From Pseudomonas sp. P5_109 (GTDB taxonomy: Bacteria; Pseudomonadota; Gammaproteobacteria; Pseudomonadales; Pseudomonadaceae): a DNA stretch of 64,000 bases. Where the stretch lies: assembly GCF_034009455.1 (NCBI RefSeq), contig NZ_CP125380.1, forward strand, positions 5,655,501-5,719,500, read 5' to 3'. The position numbers and the translations under genes are program-made. Below, piece by piece: positions 36,665-45,203 of the stretch (the first letter of the stretch is position 1; each line of letters opens with the position of its first letter). The notes beneath the pieces are model-generated. The model made no database searches. It had not been told where the DNA came from and worked only from the letters and a program-made list of their open reading frames with translations.

Positions 36665-37729
36665 ATGTTCCGTCCCAAACTGTTGTTCACCAGCCTTGCC
36701 GCACTCGCCCTGGGCGCCTGCTCGCCGCAGGATCCGCAAGCAGTCACGTCGGCGGCCATCGCCAAATCGGTGATCCTGCCGACCTACACCCGCTGGGTTG
36801 AAGCCGACCGTCAATTGGCGGTCAGCGCCCTTGCCTACTGCGAAGGCAAGGAAACCCTGGAAACGGCCCGCGCCGACTTCCTGCATGCGCAAAAAGCCTG
36901 GGCCGAGCTGCAACCCCTGCTGATCGGGCCGTTGGCCGAAGGCAACCGTTCGTGGCAGGTGCAGTTCTGGCCGGACAAGAAAAACCTGGTCGGCCGGCAG
37001 GTCGAGCAACTGGTCACCGCCCAGCCGCAAATCGATGCCGCCGCACTGGCCAAGTCCAGCGTTGTGGTACAGGGTCTCTCGGCCTACGAATACATTCTGT
37101 TCGACAGCAAGCCTGACGTGGCCAACGCTGAGCAGAAGAGCAAGTACTGCCCGCTGCTGGTCGCCATCGGCGAACGCCAGAAGCAATTGGCCGAAGAGAT
37201 TCTGCAAACCTGGAACAACACCGACGGCATGCTCGCGCAAATGAGCAAATTCCCGAACCAGCGTTACGCGGACTCCCACGAAGCGATCGCCGAACTGCTG
37301 CGCGTACAAGTCACGGCCATCGACACCCTGAAGAAAAAGCTCGGCACGCCGATGGGTCGCCAGAGCAAGGGTGTGCCGCAACCGTTCCAGGCCGACGCAT
37401 GGCGTAGCCAGTCGTCCCTGACCAGCCTCGAGGCCAGCCTCGCGGCCGCCAAGACAGTCTGGGAAGGTGTGGACAACAAAGGCCTGCGCAGCCTGTTGCC
37501 GAGCGAGCAGAAACCCTTGGCCGACAAGATCGATGCCGCCTATGCCGCCTCGCTGAAACTGTTCGCCGGCAACCAGCGCTCGCTGACCGACATGCTCGGT
37601 GACGACGCCGGCCGCCAGCAACTCAACGATCTGTACGACAGCCTCAACGTTGTCCATCGCTTGCACGAGGCTGATCTGGCCAAGGCGCTGGGCATCCAAC
37701 TGGGCTTCAACGCCAACGACGGCGACTGA
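36665..37729 (+). CDS. Imelysin-family lipoprotein (PA4372-like), degenerate metal motif
   Basis: 354 residues. Lipobox LGAC (LAALALGACSPQD). The imelysin fold pattern is present (WVEADRQLAVSALAYCEG; GRQSKGVPQPFQADAWRS), but the GxHxxE motif of the first imelysin reads GLSAYEYILF here: His is replaced by Ser. The two copies may therefore differ in metal handling. It follows the di-haem gene by 27 bp and overlaps the next gene frame, so is cotranscribed. Confidence 0.85.
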   Translation: MFRPKLLFTSLAALALGACSPQDPQAVTSAAIAKSVILPTYTRWVEADRQLAVSALAYCEGKETLETARADFLHAQKAWAELQPLLIGPLAEGNRSWQVQFWPDKKNLVGRQVEQLVTAQPQIDAAALAKSSVVVQGLSAYEYILFDSKPDVANAEQKSKYCPLLVAIGERQKQLAEEILQTWNNTDGMLAQMSKFPNQRYADSHEAIAELLRVQVTAIDTLKKKLGTPMGRQSKGVPQPFQADAWRSQSSLTSLEASLAAAKTVWEGVDNKGLRSLLPSEQKPLADKIDAAYAASLKLFAGNQRSLTDMLGDDAGRQQLNDLYDSLNVVHRLHEADLAKALGIQLGFNANDGD

Positions 37730-37743
37730 TGGGGGCGAGTTCC

Positions 37744-38844
37744 ATGCTGCGACGCCAGGCTCTGACCTTGGGTAGTTTGTTGCTGGGTGCGGTGACGCTG
37801 GGCGGCTGGAAGCTGTTCAAGCAAAAGGACAAGAGTCCGTTGTTGCTTTCGGCACGGGACGATACCGATGGCCAGCATTACGCTGTCGGTTATCGGCTCG
37901 ATGGCACCCAGGTGTTCGCCACCCGGGTCGGCCAGCGTTGCCACGACATCATCAACCACCCGACACAGCCGATTGCGCTGTTTGTCGCCCGCCGTCCGGG
38001 TACCGAGAGCTACCTGATCGACCTGCGCGACGGCGCGCTCCTGCAAACCGTGGTGTCGCAGCCAAACCGGCACTTCTACGGACACGCCGTCATCCACCAC
38101 AGCGGCGACTGGCTGTACGCCACCGAAAACGACACCACCGATCCGGGTCGTGGCCTGCTCGGCGTGTACAAATTCGAAGGTGAACGGCTGGTGCACAGCG
38201 GTGAGATATCCACCCACGGCCTCGGTCCGCACCAGGTGTCGTGGATGCCCGATGGCGAAACCCTGGTGGTGGCCAACGGCGGGATTCGCACCGAAGCCGA
38301 AAGCCGGGTGGAGATGAACCTCAACGCCATGGAACCAAGCCTGGTCCTGATGCAACGTGATGGCACCCTGCTGAGCAAGGAAACCCTCGCCCAGCAGATG
38401 AACAGCGTGCGCCATCTGGCCATCGCCAGCGACGGCACCATCGTTGCCAGCCAGCAATTCATGGGCGCGGCCCACGAGTCATCGGAGCTGCTGGCGATCA
38501 AGCGTCCCGGCCAGCCTTTCGTGGCGTTCCCGGTGCCCGAGCACCAGTTGCAAGCCATGGGGCACTACACCGCCAGCGTCGCGGTACACAACGACTTGCG
38601 CCTGGTGGCGTTGACTGCACCACGGGGCAACCGGTTTTTCATCTGGGACCTGGACAGCGGCGAAGTACGCCTGGATGCGCCACTGCCTGATTGCGCCGGG
38701 GTTGGCGCCGTGGCCGATGGTTTTGTCGTGACCTCGGGCCAGGGACGTTGCCGCTACTACGACTGCCGCCAGACAAATCTTGTTGCAAAGCCGCTGGAGC
38801 TACCCGCAGGGCTCTGGGACAACCATCTGCATCTGATGGCGTAA
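37744..38844 (+). CDS. DUF1513 exported beta-propeller-like protein (PA4373-like)
   Basis: 366 residues from the ATG at 37744 (MLRRQALTLGSLLLGAVTLG). An ATG at 37729 overlaps the preceding stop (TGATG) and is the alternative start, adding five residues. The N-terminus has twin Arg and a hydrophobic stretch, suggesting Tat export. The body has repeated short blades (HAVIHHSGDWLYATEN; GLGPHQVSWMPDGETLVVAN). It ends the imelysin/di-haem operon. The function of DUF1513 is unknown; a role with iron is suggested only by location. Confidence 0.8.
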   Translation: MLRRQALTLGSLLLGAVTLGGWKLFKQKDKSPLLLSARDDTDGQHYAVGYRLDGTQVFATRVGQRCHDIINHPTQPIALFVARRPGTESYLIDLRDGALLQTVVSQPNRHFYGHAVIHHSGDWLYATENDTTDPGRGLLGVYKFEGERLVHSGEISTHGLGPHQVSWMPDGETLVVANGGIRTEAESRVEMNLNAMEPSLVLMQRDGTLLSKETLAQQMNSVRHLAIASDGTIVASQQFMGAAHESSELLAIKRPGQPFVAFPVPEHQLQAMGHYTASVAVHNDLRLVALTAPRGNRFFIWDLDSGEVRLDAPLPDCAGVGAVADGFVVTSGQGRCRYYDCRQTNLVAKPLELPAGLWDNHLHLMA

Positions 38845-38865
38845 ACACCCGCCAAACGCATCCCC

Positions 38866-38950
38866 TTACAGGAGCTGGCTTGCCAGCGATGGCAATCTCG
38901 AGAACAGCGTAAATTCAACGGCACTATCGCCGGCAAGCCGGCTCCTACAG
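38866..38950. repeat. REP doublet, class TGTAGGAGCCGGC
   Basis: Arms TTACAGGAGCTGGCTTGCCA and the inverse of CTGTAGGAGCCGGCTTGCCG, with an inner AGCGATGGC...CGCCGGC part, between the imelysin operon and mexV. Confidence 0.8.
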
Positions 38951-39045
38951 GTTATGGGGTTCCAATAAACAGCCATTGGAATCCCTTTCCCAGTCGGAGT
39001 AATGTGCCCGACTGTCTCACCTGATTTTCTCCAAGGAACTGGAAT

Positions 39046-40194
39046 ATGCTGCGTCGCCGCATGCTGATCATGTTGGGTGTTGTTTTGCTGATTGTGCTGG
39101 TCCTGGGCGCGTACAAAGCCTTCTCCGTCTATACGATGATTCAAGGCTTCTCCGCACCCAAACCGCCCATCAATGTCGCTGTGGCCACCGCCACCGAACG
39201 TCCGTGGCAATCCCGGCTGCCCACGGTCGGCACCCTCAAGGCGCTGCAAGGTGTCGACCTGAGCCTGGAAATTGCCGGTACCGTCACCGACGTGCAGTTC
39301 GAGTCAGGGCAGAAGGTCAAGGCCGGCCAGCCGATCGTGCAACTAGACAGCGCCGTGGAAACCGCCCTCCTGGAAACCGCACAGGCCGACCTCGGGCTGG
39401 CCCAGGTGGATTACAGCCGTGGCAGCCAGCTGGTGGGCAGCCAGGCGATTTCCAAGGGTGAGTTCGACCGGCTCTCGGCCGTTCTGAAAAAGAGCAAGGC
39501 CACGGTCAACCAGCTCAAGGCGGCGCTCGAGAAAAAACGCATCATCGCGCCGTTCAGCGGCACCATCGGCATTCGCCAGGTGGATGTCGGCGACTACGTG
39601 GCCAGCGGCACCATGATCGCCACCCTGCAAGACCTCAGCAGCCTTTACGTCGACTTCTTCGTCCCGGAACAATCGGTACCGAAAGTCGCCATCGGCCAGC
39701 CGGTTCAGATCATCGTTTCGGCCTATCCGACCCAGACGTTCCCCGGCACCATCAGTGCAATCAACCCCAAAGTCGAAAACAGCACCCGTAACGTTCAGGT
39801 CCGCGCCACCCTGTCCAACCCCGATGGCAAGTTGCTGCCCGGCATGTTCGCCAGCCTCCAGGTGCTCCTGCCCAACCCGCAGCCGCGCATCGTGGTACCG
39901 GAAAGCGCGATCAGCTACACGCTCTACGGCAACTCGGTGTACGTGGCCGTACCCAAGAAGGCCGAAGATGGCAGCCTGGAAAAAGACGACAAGGGCCAGC
40001 CAGTGCTGATCGCCGAACGGCGTTTTGTCGAAACCGGCGAACGCCGCGATGGGCAAGTGATGATCACCAAGGGCGTGCAGAACGGCGAGACTGTGGTGAC
40101 CGCCGGCCAGCTCAAACTGGATAACGGTGCACACATCGCCATCAGCGACGACAAGACCCTCGCCGAGCAGAACAGTGCGCCACGCGCGAACTGA
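39046..40194 (+). CDS. mexV: RND efflux periplasmic adaptor (MexV-like)
   Basis: 382 residues. An N-terminal membrane anchor (LIMLGVVLLIVLVLGAYKAF) precedes barrel-sandwich, helical hairpin and beta-barrel domains of the HlyD family (LEIAGTVTDVQFESGQKVKA; RIIAPFSGTIGIRQVDVGDY). It joins the RND pump to an outer-membrane channel. AAGGA lies 8 bp before the ATG. The next gene is the pump. The pair occupies the position of mexVW (PA4374-PA4375); no outer-membrane partner gene is adjacent, so a shared channel such as OprM is likely. Confidence 0.9.
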   Translation: MLRRRMLIMLGVVLLIVLVLGAYKAFSVYTMIQGFSAPKPPINVAVATATERPWQSRLPTVGTLKALQGVDLSLEIAGTVTDVQFESGQKVKAGQPIVQLDSAVETALLETAQADLGLAQVDYSRGSQLVGSQAISKGEFDRLSAVLKKSKATVNQLKAALEKKRIIAPFSGTIGIRQVDVGDYVASGTMIATLQDLSSLYVDFFVPEQSVPKVAIGQPVQIIVSAYPTQTFPGTISAINPKVENSTRNVQVRATLSNPDGKLLPGMFASLQVLLPNPQPRIVVPESAISYTLYGNSVYVAVPKKAEDGSLEKDDKGQPVLIAERRFVETGERRDGQVMITKGVQNGETVVTAGQLKLDNGAHIAISDDKTLAEQNSAPRAN

Positions 40195-40207
40195 TCAAGG
40201 AATCCCC

Positions 40208-43200
40208 ATGGCTTTTACCGATCCGTTCATTCGCCGCCCGGTTCTCGCAACCGTCGTCAGCCTGCTGATTGTGCTGCTGGGCTTCCAGGCCTGGAGCAAG
40301 CTGCCGCTGCGCCAGTATCCGCAAATGGAAAACGCTCTGATCACGGTGACCACCGCCTACCCCGGGGCCAACGCCGAGACCATCCAGGGCTATATCACTC
40401 AACCGATGCAGCAAAGCCTGGCCAGCGCCGAGGGCATCGACTACATGACCTCGGTCAGTCGCCAGAACTTTTCGGTGATCTCGATCTACGCACGCGTGGG
40501 CTCCAACAGCGACCGCCTGTTTACCGAACTGCTGGCCAAGGCCAACGAGGTCAAGAACCAGCTGCCCCAGGACGCCGAAGACCCGGTACTGAGCAAAGAA
40601 TCTGCCGATGCATCAGCGTTGATGTACATCAGCTTCTTCAGCAAGGAATTGAACAACCCGCAGATTACCGATTACCTGTCACGGGTGATCCAGCCGAAAC
40701 TGGCGACCTTGCCCGGCATGGCCGAGGCCGAGATCCTCGGCAACCAGGTCTTTGCCATGCGCCTGTGGCTGGACCCGGTGAAGCTCGCGGGTTTCGGCCT
40801 CAGCGCCAGCGATGTGACCAACGCGGTGCGCCAGTACAACTTCCTCTCGGCCGCTGGCGAGGTGAAAGGCGAATACGTGGTCACCAGCATCAACGCCAAT
40901 ACCGAACTCAAGTCCGCCGAAGCGTTCGGGGCAATCCCGCTCAAGGTCGACGGCGACAGCCGTGTGCTGCTGCGCGATGTGGCGCGTGTCGAAATGGGCG
41001 CGGAGAACTACGACACCATCAGTTCGTTCGGTGGCACCCCTTCGGTGTACATCGGCATCAAGGCGACGCCCGGCGCCAACCCGCTGGAAGTGATCAAGGA
41101 AGTGCGCAAGATCATGCCGGACCTTGAGGCCCAGCTACCGCCGAACCTCAAGGGTGAAATTGCCTATGACGCCACCCTGTTCATCCAGGCCTCGATCGAC
41201 GAAGTGGTGAAAACCCTGTTCGAAGCGGTGCTGATCGTGATCGTGGTGGTGTTCCTGTTCCTCGGCGCCCTGCGTTCGGTGGTGATCCCGGTGGTGACCA
41301 TCCCGCTGTCGATGATTGGCGTGATGTTCTTCATGCAGATGATGGGGTACTCGATCAACCTGCTTACCCTGCTGGCGATGGTATTGGCCATCGGCCTGGT
41401 GGTGGATGACGCCATCGTGGTGGTGGAAAACATTCATCGCCATATCGAGGAAGGCAAGACACCGCTGGATGCCGCTATTGAAGGAGCCCGGGAAATCGCC
41501 ATGCCGGTGGTGTCGATGACCATTACCCTCGCGGCGGTGTATGCACCGATCGGTTTCCTGACCGGCCTGACCGGGGCGCTGTTCAAGGAGTTTGCCCTGA
41601 CCCTGGCCGGCGCGGTGGTGATTTCCGGTATCGTCGCCCTGACCCTGTCACCGATGATGTGTGCGTTTCTTCTGCGCCACGATGAAAATCCCAGTGGCCT
41701 GGCCCATCGCCTGGACATGATTTTCGAAAGCCTCAAGCGCCGCTACCAGAGCATGCTGCACGGCACCCTCAACACCCGGCCGGTGGTGTTGGTGTTCGCT
41801 GTGATCGTGCTGTGCCTGATTCCGGTCTTCCTCAAGTTCACCAAATCGGAACTGGCTCCGGATGAGGACCAGGGCATCATTTTCATGCTGGCCAACGCCC
41901 CGCAACCGACCAACCTGGACTACCTGAACGCCTACACCGACGAGTTCATCTCGATCTTCAAGGCCTTTCCCGAGTACTACTCGTCGTTCCAGATCAACGG
42001 TTTCAACGGCGTGCAATCGGGCATCGGCGGTTTCCTGCTCAAGCCATGGAACGAGCGTAGCCGTACCCAGATGGCGATCCTGCCCGAGGTTCAAAGCAAA
42101 CTGGAAAGTATCCCCGGGTTGCAGATTTTCGGCTTCAACCTGCCGTCCCTGCCGGGCACCGGCGAAGGCCTGCCGTTCCAGTTCGTCATCAACTCCGCCA
42201 ACGATTACGAATTGCTATTGCAGGTGGTCGACCGGGTTAAAAAACGTGCGATGGAATCCGGCAAGTTTGCCTTCGTCGACGTTGACCTGGCCTTCGATAA
42301 ACCGGAAGTGGTGGTGGATATCGACCGCGCCAAGGCCGCGCAGATGGGGGTTTCCATGCAGGATCTGGGAGGAACCCTGGCGACCCTGCTGGGCGAGGCC
42401 GAGATCAACCGCTTCACCATTGAAGGTCGCAGCTACAAGGTCATCGCCCAGGTCGAGCGGCCGTTTCGCGACAATCCGGACTGGCTGAACAATTACTACG
42501 TGAAAAACACCAAGGGCGAACTGTTGGCATTGTCGACCCTGATCACCATCACCGACCGTGCCCGACCACGCCAACTGAACCAGTTCCAGCAACTCAACTC
42601 GGCCATCCTGTCCGGCGTGCCGCTTGTGAGCATGGGGGAAGCCATCGACCTCGTGCGCCAGATCGCCCGGGAAGAGGCGCCCGTCGGTTTTTCCTTCGAC
42701 TACGCCGGCGCGTCGAGACAGTATGTTCAGGAAGGCAGTGCCCTCTGGGTCACCTTTGCCTTGGCACTGGCGATCATTTTCCTGGTACTGGCGGCCCAGT
42801 TCGAAAGCTTCCGCGACCCGTTGGTGATCCTGGTCACCGTGCCCCTGTCCATTTGCGGCGCATTGATTCCGCTGTTCCTGGGTTGGTCGAGCATGAACAT
42901 CTACACCCAGGTCGGGCTGGTGACGTTGATCGGGCTGATCAGCAAGCACGGCATTCTGATCGTCGAGTTCGCCAACCAGCTACGCAAGGACAAGGGGCTG
43001 ACGGCACGGGAAGCGGTGGAGGAAGCGGCGGCCATCCGCCTGCGTCCGGTCTTGATGACCACCGCGGCGATGGTGTTCGGCATGGTGCCATTGATCATCG
43101 CCACCGGTGCTGGCGCGGTCAGCCGGTTCGACATCGGCACGGTCATCGCAACAGGCATGTCGATCGGCACTTTGTTCACCCTGTTTGTGTTGCCCTGCGT

Positions 43201-43243
43201 GTACACGCTGCTGGCCAAGCCCGATAAACCTCGGGAAACATAA
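40208..43243 (+). CDS. mexW: RND multidrug efflux pump (MexW-like)
   Basis: 1011 residues, full length for HAE1-type RND pumps. 12 membrane spans with two large periplasmic loops. The start FTDPFIRRPVLATVVSLLI is typical. The proton-relay region is GLVVDDAIVVVENIHRHIEE (paired Asp). The ATG at 40208 has AAGGA just upstream; a longer in-frame ORF from 40127 overlaps the adaptor gene. It exports antibiotics and other amphiphiles with the adaptor gene just before it. Substrate range cannot be read from sequence. Confidence 0.93.
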   Translation: MAFTDPFIRRPVLATVVSLLIVLLGFQAWSKLPLRQYPQMENALITVTTAYPGANAETIQGYITQPMQQSLASAEGIDYMTSVSRQNFSVISIYARVGSNSDRLFTELLAKANEVKNQLPQDAEDPVLSKESADASALMYISFFSKELNNPQITDYLSRVIQPKLATLPGMAEAEILGNQVFAMRLWLDPVKLAGFGLSASDVTNAVRQYNFLSAAGEVKGEYVVTSINANTELKSAEAFGAIPLKVDGDSRVLLRDVARVEMGAENYDTISSFGGTPSVYIGIKATPGANPLEVIKEVRKIMPDLEAQLPPNLKGEIAYDATLFIQASIDEVVKTLFEAVLIVIVVVFLFLGALRSVVIPVVTIPLSMIGVMFFMQMMGYSINLLTLLAMVLAIGLVVDDAIVVVENIHRHIEEGKTPLDAAIEGAREIAMPVVSMTITLAAVYAPIGFLTGLTGALFKEFALTLAGAVVISGIVALTLSPMMCAFLLRHDENPSGLAHRLDMIFESLKRRYQSMLHGTLNTRPVVLVFAVIVLCLIPVFLKFTKSELAPDEDQGIIFMLANAPQPTNLDYLNAYTDEFISIFKAFPEYYSSFQINGFNGVQSGIGGFLLKPWNERSRTQMAILPEVQSKLESIPGLQIFGFNLPSLPGTGEGLPFQFVINSANDYELLLQVVDRVKKRAMESGKFAFVDVDLAFDKPEVVVDIDRAKAAQMGVSMQDLGGTLATLLGEAEINRFTIEGRSYKVIAQVERPFRDNPDWLNNYYVKNTKGELLALSTLITITDRARPRQLNQFQQLNSAILSGVPLVSMGEAIDLVRQIAREEAPVGFSFDYAGASRQYVQEGSALWVTFALALAIIFLVLAAQFESFRDPLVILVTVPLSICGALIPLFLGWSSMNIYTQVGLVTLIGLISKHGILIVEFANQLRKDKGLTAREAVEEAAAIRLRPVLMTTAAMVFGMVPLIIATGAGAVSRFDIGTVIATGMSIGTLFTLFVLPCVYTLLAKPDKPRET

Positions 43244-43253
43244 CTCAATAACT

Positions 43254-43353
43254 GTAGGAGCCGGCTTGCTGGCGATGGGCTCAAGTGCGCCGCGTTTATC
43301 CAGTTCATACGCGTTATCGTTAACGACCATCGCCAGCAAGCCGGCTCCTACAA
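43254..43353. repeat. REP doublet, class TGTAGGAGCCGGC
   Basis: Inverted arms CTGTAGGAGCCGGCTTGCTG and complement after mexW. Confidence 0.85.
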
Positions 43354-43382
43354 GGGACCGTGACCAAACCAATGAAAGCCCG

Positions 43383-43418
43383 AAAAAAAAGGCCTCGCTA
43401 ATGCGAGGCCTTTCATTT
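43383..43418. terminator. Bidirectional rho-independent terminator
   Basis: Perfect stem GGCCTCGC-TAAT-GCGAGGCC (43391-43410) flanked by A8 on the left and TTTCATTT on the right. It serves mexVW on one strand and the small secreted protein gene on the other. Confidence 0.85.
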
Positions 43419-43432
43419 GGGCTTCAATCGGT

Positions 43433-43660
43433 TCAACTTTGCGGCCTCAATCCCTGAGAAAGTCCGAACATGAACAGCAACAAGTCATGATCGGGTTGAG
43501 TGGCCACGGATGCCTTGGCAACCCGTGGCAATGGACAATGTTCTTCTGCGCTTATCGAGCTGAGAACCTGGGGGCGCGGTTGCTCCCAGGCTGCCATCGC
43601 GATTGATGCAACTGCCAAGGCTCCTACCAGAAACAAACCTCGTGCAATTTCGAGTTTCAT
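43433..43660 (-). CDS. Small exported protein (PA4377-like position)
   Basis: 75 residues. A signal peptide (MKLEIARGLFLVGALAVASI, then AMAAWE) leaves about 50 residues without a recognised domain; one Cys in EEHCPLPRV. It lies directly after inaA on the same strand (2-bp gap), so is probably cotranscribed with inaA and the methyltransferase. It occupies the place of a small gene between mexVW and inaA in P. aeruginosa. Function unknown. Confidence 0.7.
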   Translation of the reverse strand: MKLEIARGLFLVGALAVASIAMAAWEQPRPQVLSSISAEEHCPLPRVAKASVATQPDHDLLLFMFGLSQGLRPQS

Positions 43661-43662
43661 CG

Positions 43663-44376
43663 CTATAAACCCTTGATAGCGCTGCCAAACGCCGTCTCAT
43701 AAAAATAGACGAGCTTTTTCCAGTCTGCATCGCTGAACGACGAGTGGCGACGCAATTGCTTCATGTCATGGGCAGCAGCGCGATAGGCGGTCAAACGCTG
43801 TCGGCATTTCTCCAGGTCGATCAGGGCAATTTCGACCTTGGCCGACTCGCCCTCCCCGGTCACGCGAACGAATACGTGCTTGATGTAGATGCAGCTGTGC
43901 TGCCAGCGCCCCTTGTGCATGCGGGCCAGGTTTTCAGCCAGGTCCTTGAGCACACGGTCGTTTACGGCTTCACCATGACGTTCGCGGCCGCCACCAGCGT
44001 ACCAGTGCTCGATTTCCTCGAAGCCATCCAGTGACTTGGTGACCAGCAATGCACGCCACTTGTGCACCGGATCGCGCTGTGCGCCGCAGAAAACGATTTG
44101 CGGAACCCGTACACCAAGCGCAGTTACACCGGTGAGGGCAGCTTGCTCGCGCAGCACCGTAGGCCGCCCGAAAGGGTGCAGCCAGCTGCGATGGATATGC
44201 CCGGTCTGACGCTTGACGTAGAGCAGCTGACCATCACTGCCCATAACGCGTTGAACGCCGCTTTCCCCGCCGCGACGGACGTTGGGTTCTTCTACCCATT
44301 CACCGCGCTGATTCCAGAAGTAATCGAAGCGGTCCTGGGGAGCGACTTCCGTTTCTGCTGCACACTGCACTGCCAT
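43663..44376 (-). CDS. inaA: InaA/WaaP-family lipopolysaccharide kinase-like protein
   Basis: 237 residues. The pattern of Kdo/WaaP-family kinases is visible: QLLYVKRQTGHIHRSWLHPF near the N-terminus, ENLARMHKGRWQHSCIYIKH (catalytic-loop region) and IALIDLEKCRQRLT (DLE in place of DFG). The family phosphorylates LPS core sugars at the inner membrane. The ATG at 44376 has AGAGG upstream; a longer ORF reaches into the neighbouring gene and is rejected. It belongs to the colRS neighbourhood, where ColR activates inaA in P. putida (established for that species). Confidence 0.86.
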   Translation of the reverse strand: MAVQCAAETEVAPQDRFDYFWNQRGEWVEEPNVRRGGESGVQRVMGSDGQLLYVKRQTGHIHRSWLHPFGRPTVLREQAALTGVTALGVRVPQIVFCGAQRDPVHKWRALLVTKSLDGFEEIEHWYAGGGRERHGEAVNDRVLKDLAENLARMHKGRWQHSCIYIKHVFVRVTGEGESAKVEIALIDLEKCRQRLTAYRAAAHDMKQLRRHSSFSDADWKKLVYFYETAFGSAIKGL

Positions 44377-44380
44377 CCTG

Positions 44381-45052
44381 TTACCTCTTGCGTAATACGT
44401 AAACTCGCCACATGGCATAGAGCGGCAAAAAGTCCAGTTGTTCCTGGATGCGGAAACCCGCCTGCTCAAATTCCTTTTCTACGGTAGCGGCCGGTAACAC
44501 AAACCGGTTTTGGTAACCTTCCTGCCCACGTGTTTTCTCCGACCGCTTGCGTTTCCAGGCCTTGAAGTTGCCATCGACCCACAACGAAAGGATCACGCTG
44601 TCACGGGAAACGCGCTCGAATTCGCGCAAAATAGCCATGCGATGCTCGGCTTCACCGATGTGGTGCAGCAAGCGCATGCAAAAAATGCTGTCGACGGCGT
44701 TGTCCGGCAAGGCGATGTCGAATGCAGAAGTGTGCAAGGGTTGTACCCGTTTCACCACATCGGCAGGTTGCGCCTGGGTGGCGATCTTCAGCATGGACTC
44801 CGAGTTATCGGCGCCGATGATCACGCGGTTGGGCTTTTCGGCCAGCATGGGCCAGAAACGCCCTGCACCGCACGGCAAGTCGAGGACCAGGCCAGGCTCG
44901 CCCACCAGGGCCAGCGCCTTGCGTGCCAGTTGCAGGTCACGCCAGTGAGACAATTTACGGCCGAGACCGTCCTGGTGCTTACGCAGATAACGCTGTGCGT
45001 GTTGATCGTCGTACTTTTCGGAAAAATCGAGTTTGATCGGGCCGTCCATCAT
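44381..45052 (-). CDS. SAM-dependent methyltransferase of the colRS cluster
   Basis: 223 residues. Class I motif LDLPCGAGRFWPML binds S-adenosylmethionine; IIGADNSESML is motif II. C-terminal motif FLPLYAMWRVYVLRKR. Ribosome site AGGAG lies 5 bp before the ATG at 45052; an ATG one codon later is also possible. It is 4 bp upstream of inaA. A ColR-like box lies 68 bp upstream of the start, on the same strand. It corresponds to orf222 next to colRS in P. putida; the methylated molecule is unknown, perhaps envelope-related. Confidence 0.84.
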   Translation of the reverse strand: MMDGPIKLDFSEKYDDQHAQRYLRKHQDGLGRKLSHWRDLQLARKALALVGEPGLVLDLPCGAGRFWPMLAEKPNRVIIGADNSESMLKIATQAQPADVVKRVQPLHTSAFDIALPDNAVDSIFCMRLLHHIGEAEHRMAILREFERVSRDSVILSLWVDGNFKAWKRKRSEKTRGQEGYQNRFVLPAATVEKEFEQAGFRIQEQLDFLPLYAMWRVYVLRKR

Positions 45053-45119
45053 CAGGTCTCCTGAACTTCTGATAACAACTACCTTAGGTTTCGTGGTGTC
45101 GGTTACAGGTGATCCAATT

Positions 45120-45135
45120 GTGAAAAATTTGTTAA
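45120..45135 (-). promoter_or_regulatory. Candidate ColR box before the methyltransferase-inaA unit
   Basis: On the minus strand, TTAACAAATTTTTCAC. It fits the published ColR motif as remembered (YYNASNNYTTTTTSAC) at 15 of 16 positions. A nearly identical 16-mer precedes the LtaS-like gene at 47268. Confidence 0.68.
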
Positions 45136-45203
45136 GGAAACCTAGAAGTATTACAGGGTTTTACAGAAATGATAGGGCTTCCCGGACGCATGGCCCAATG
45201 GAT

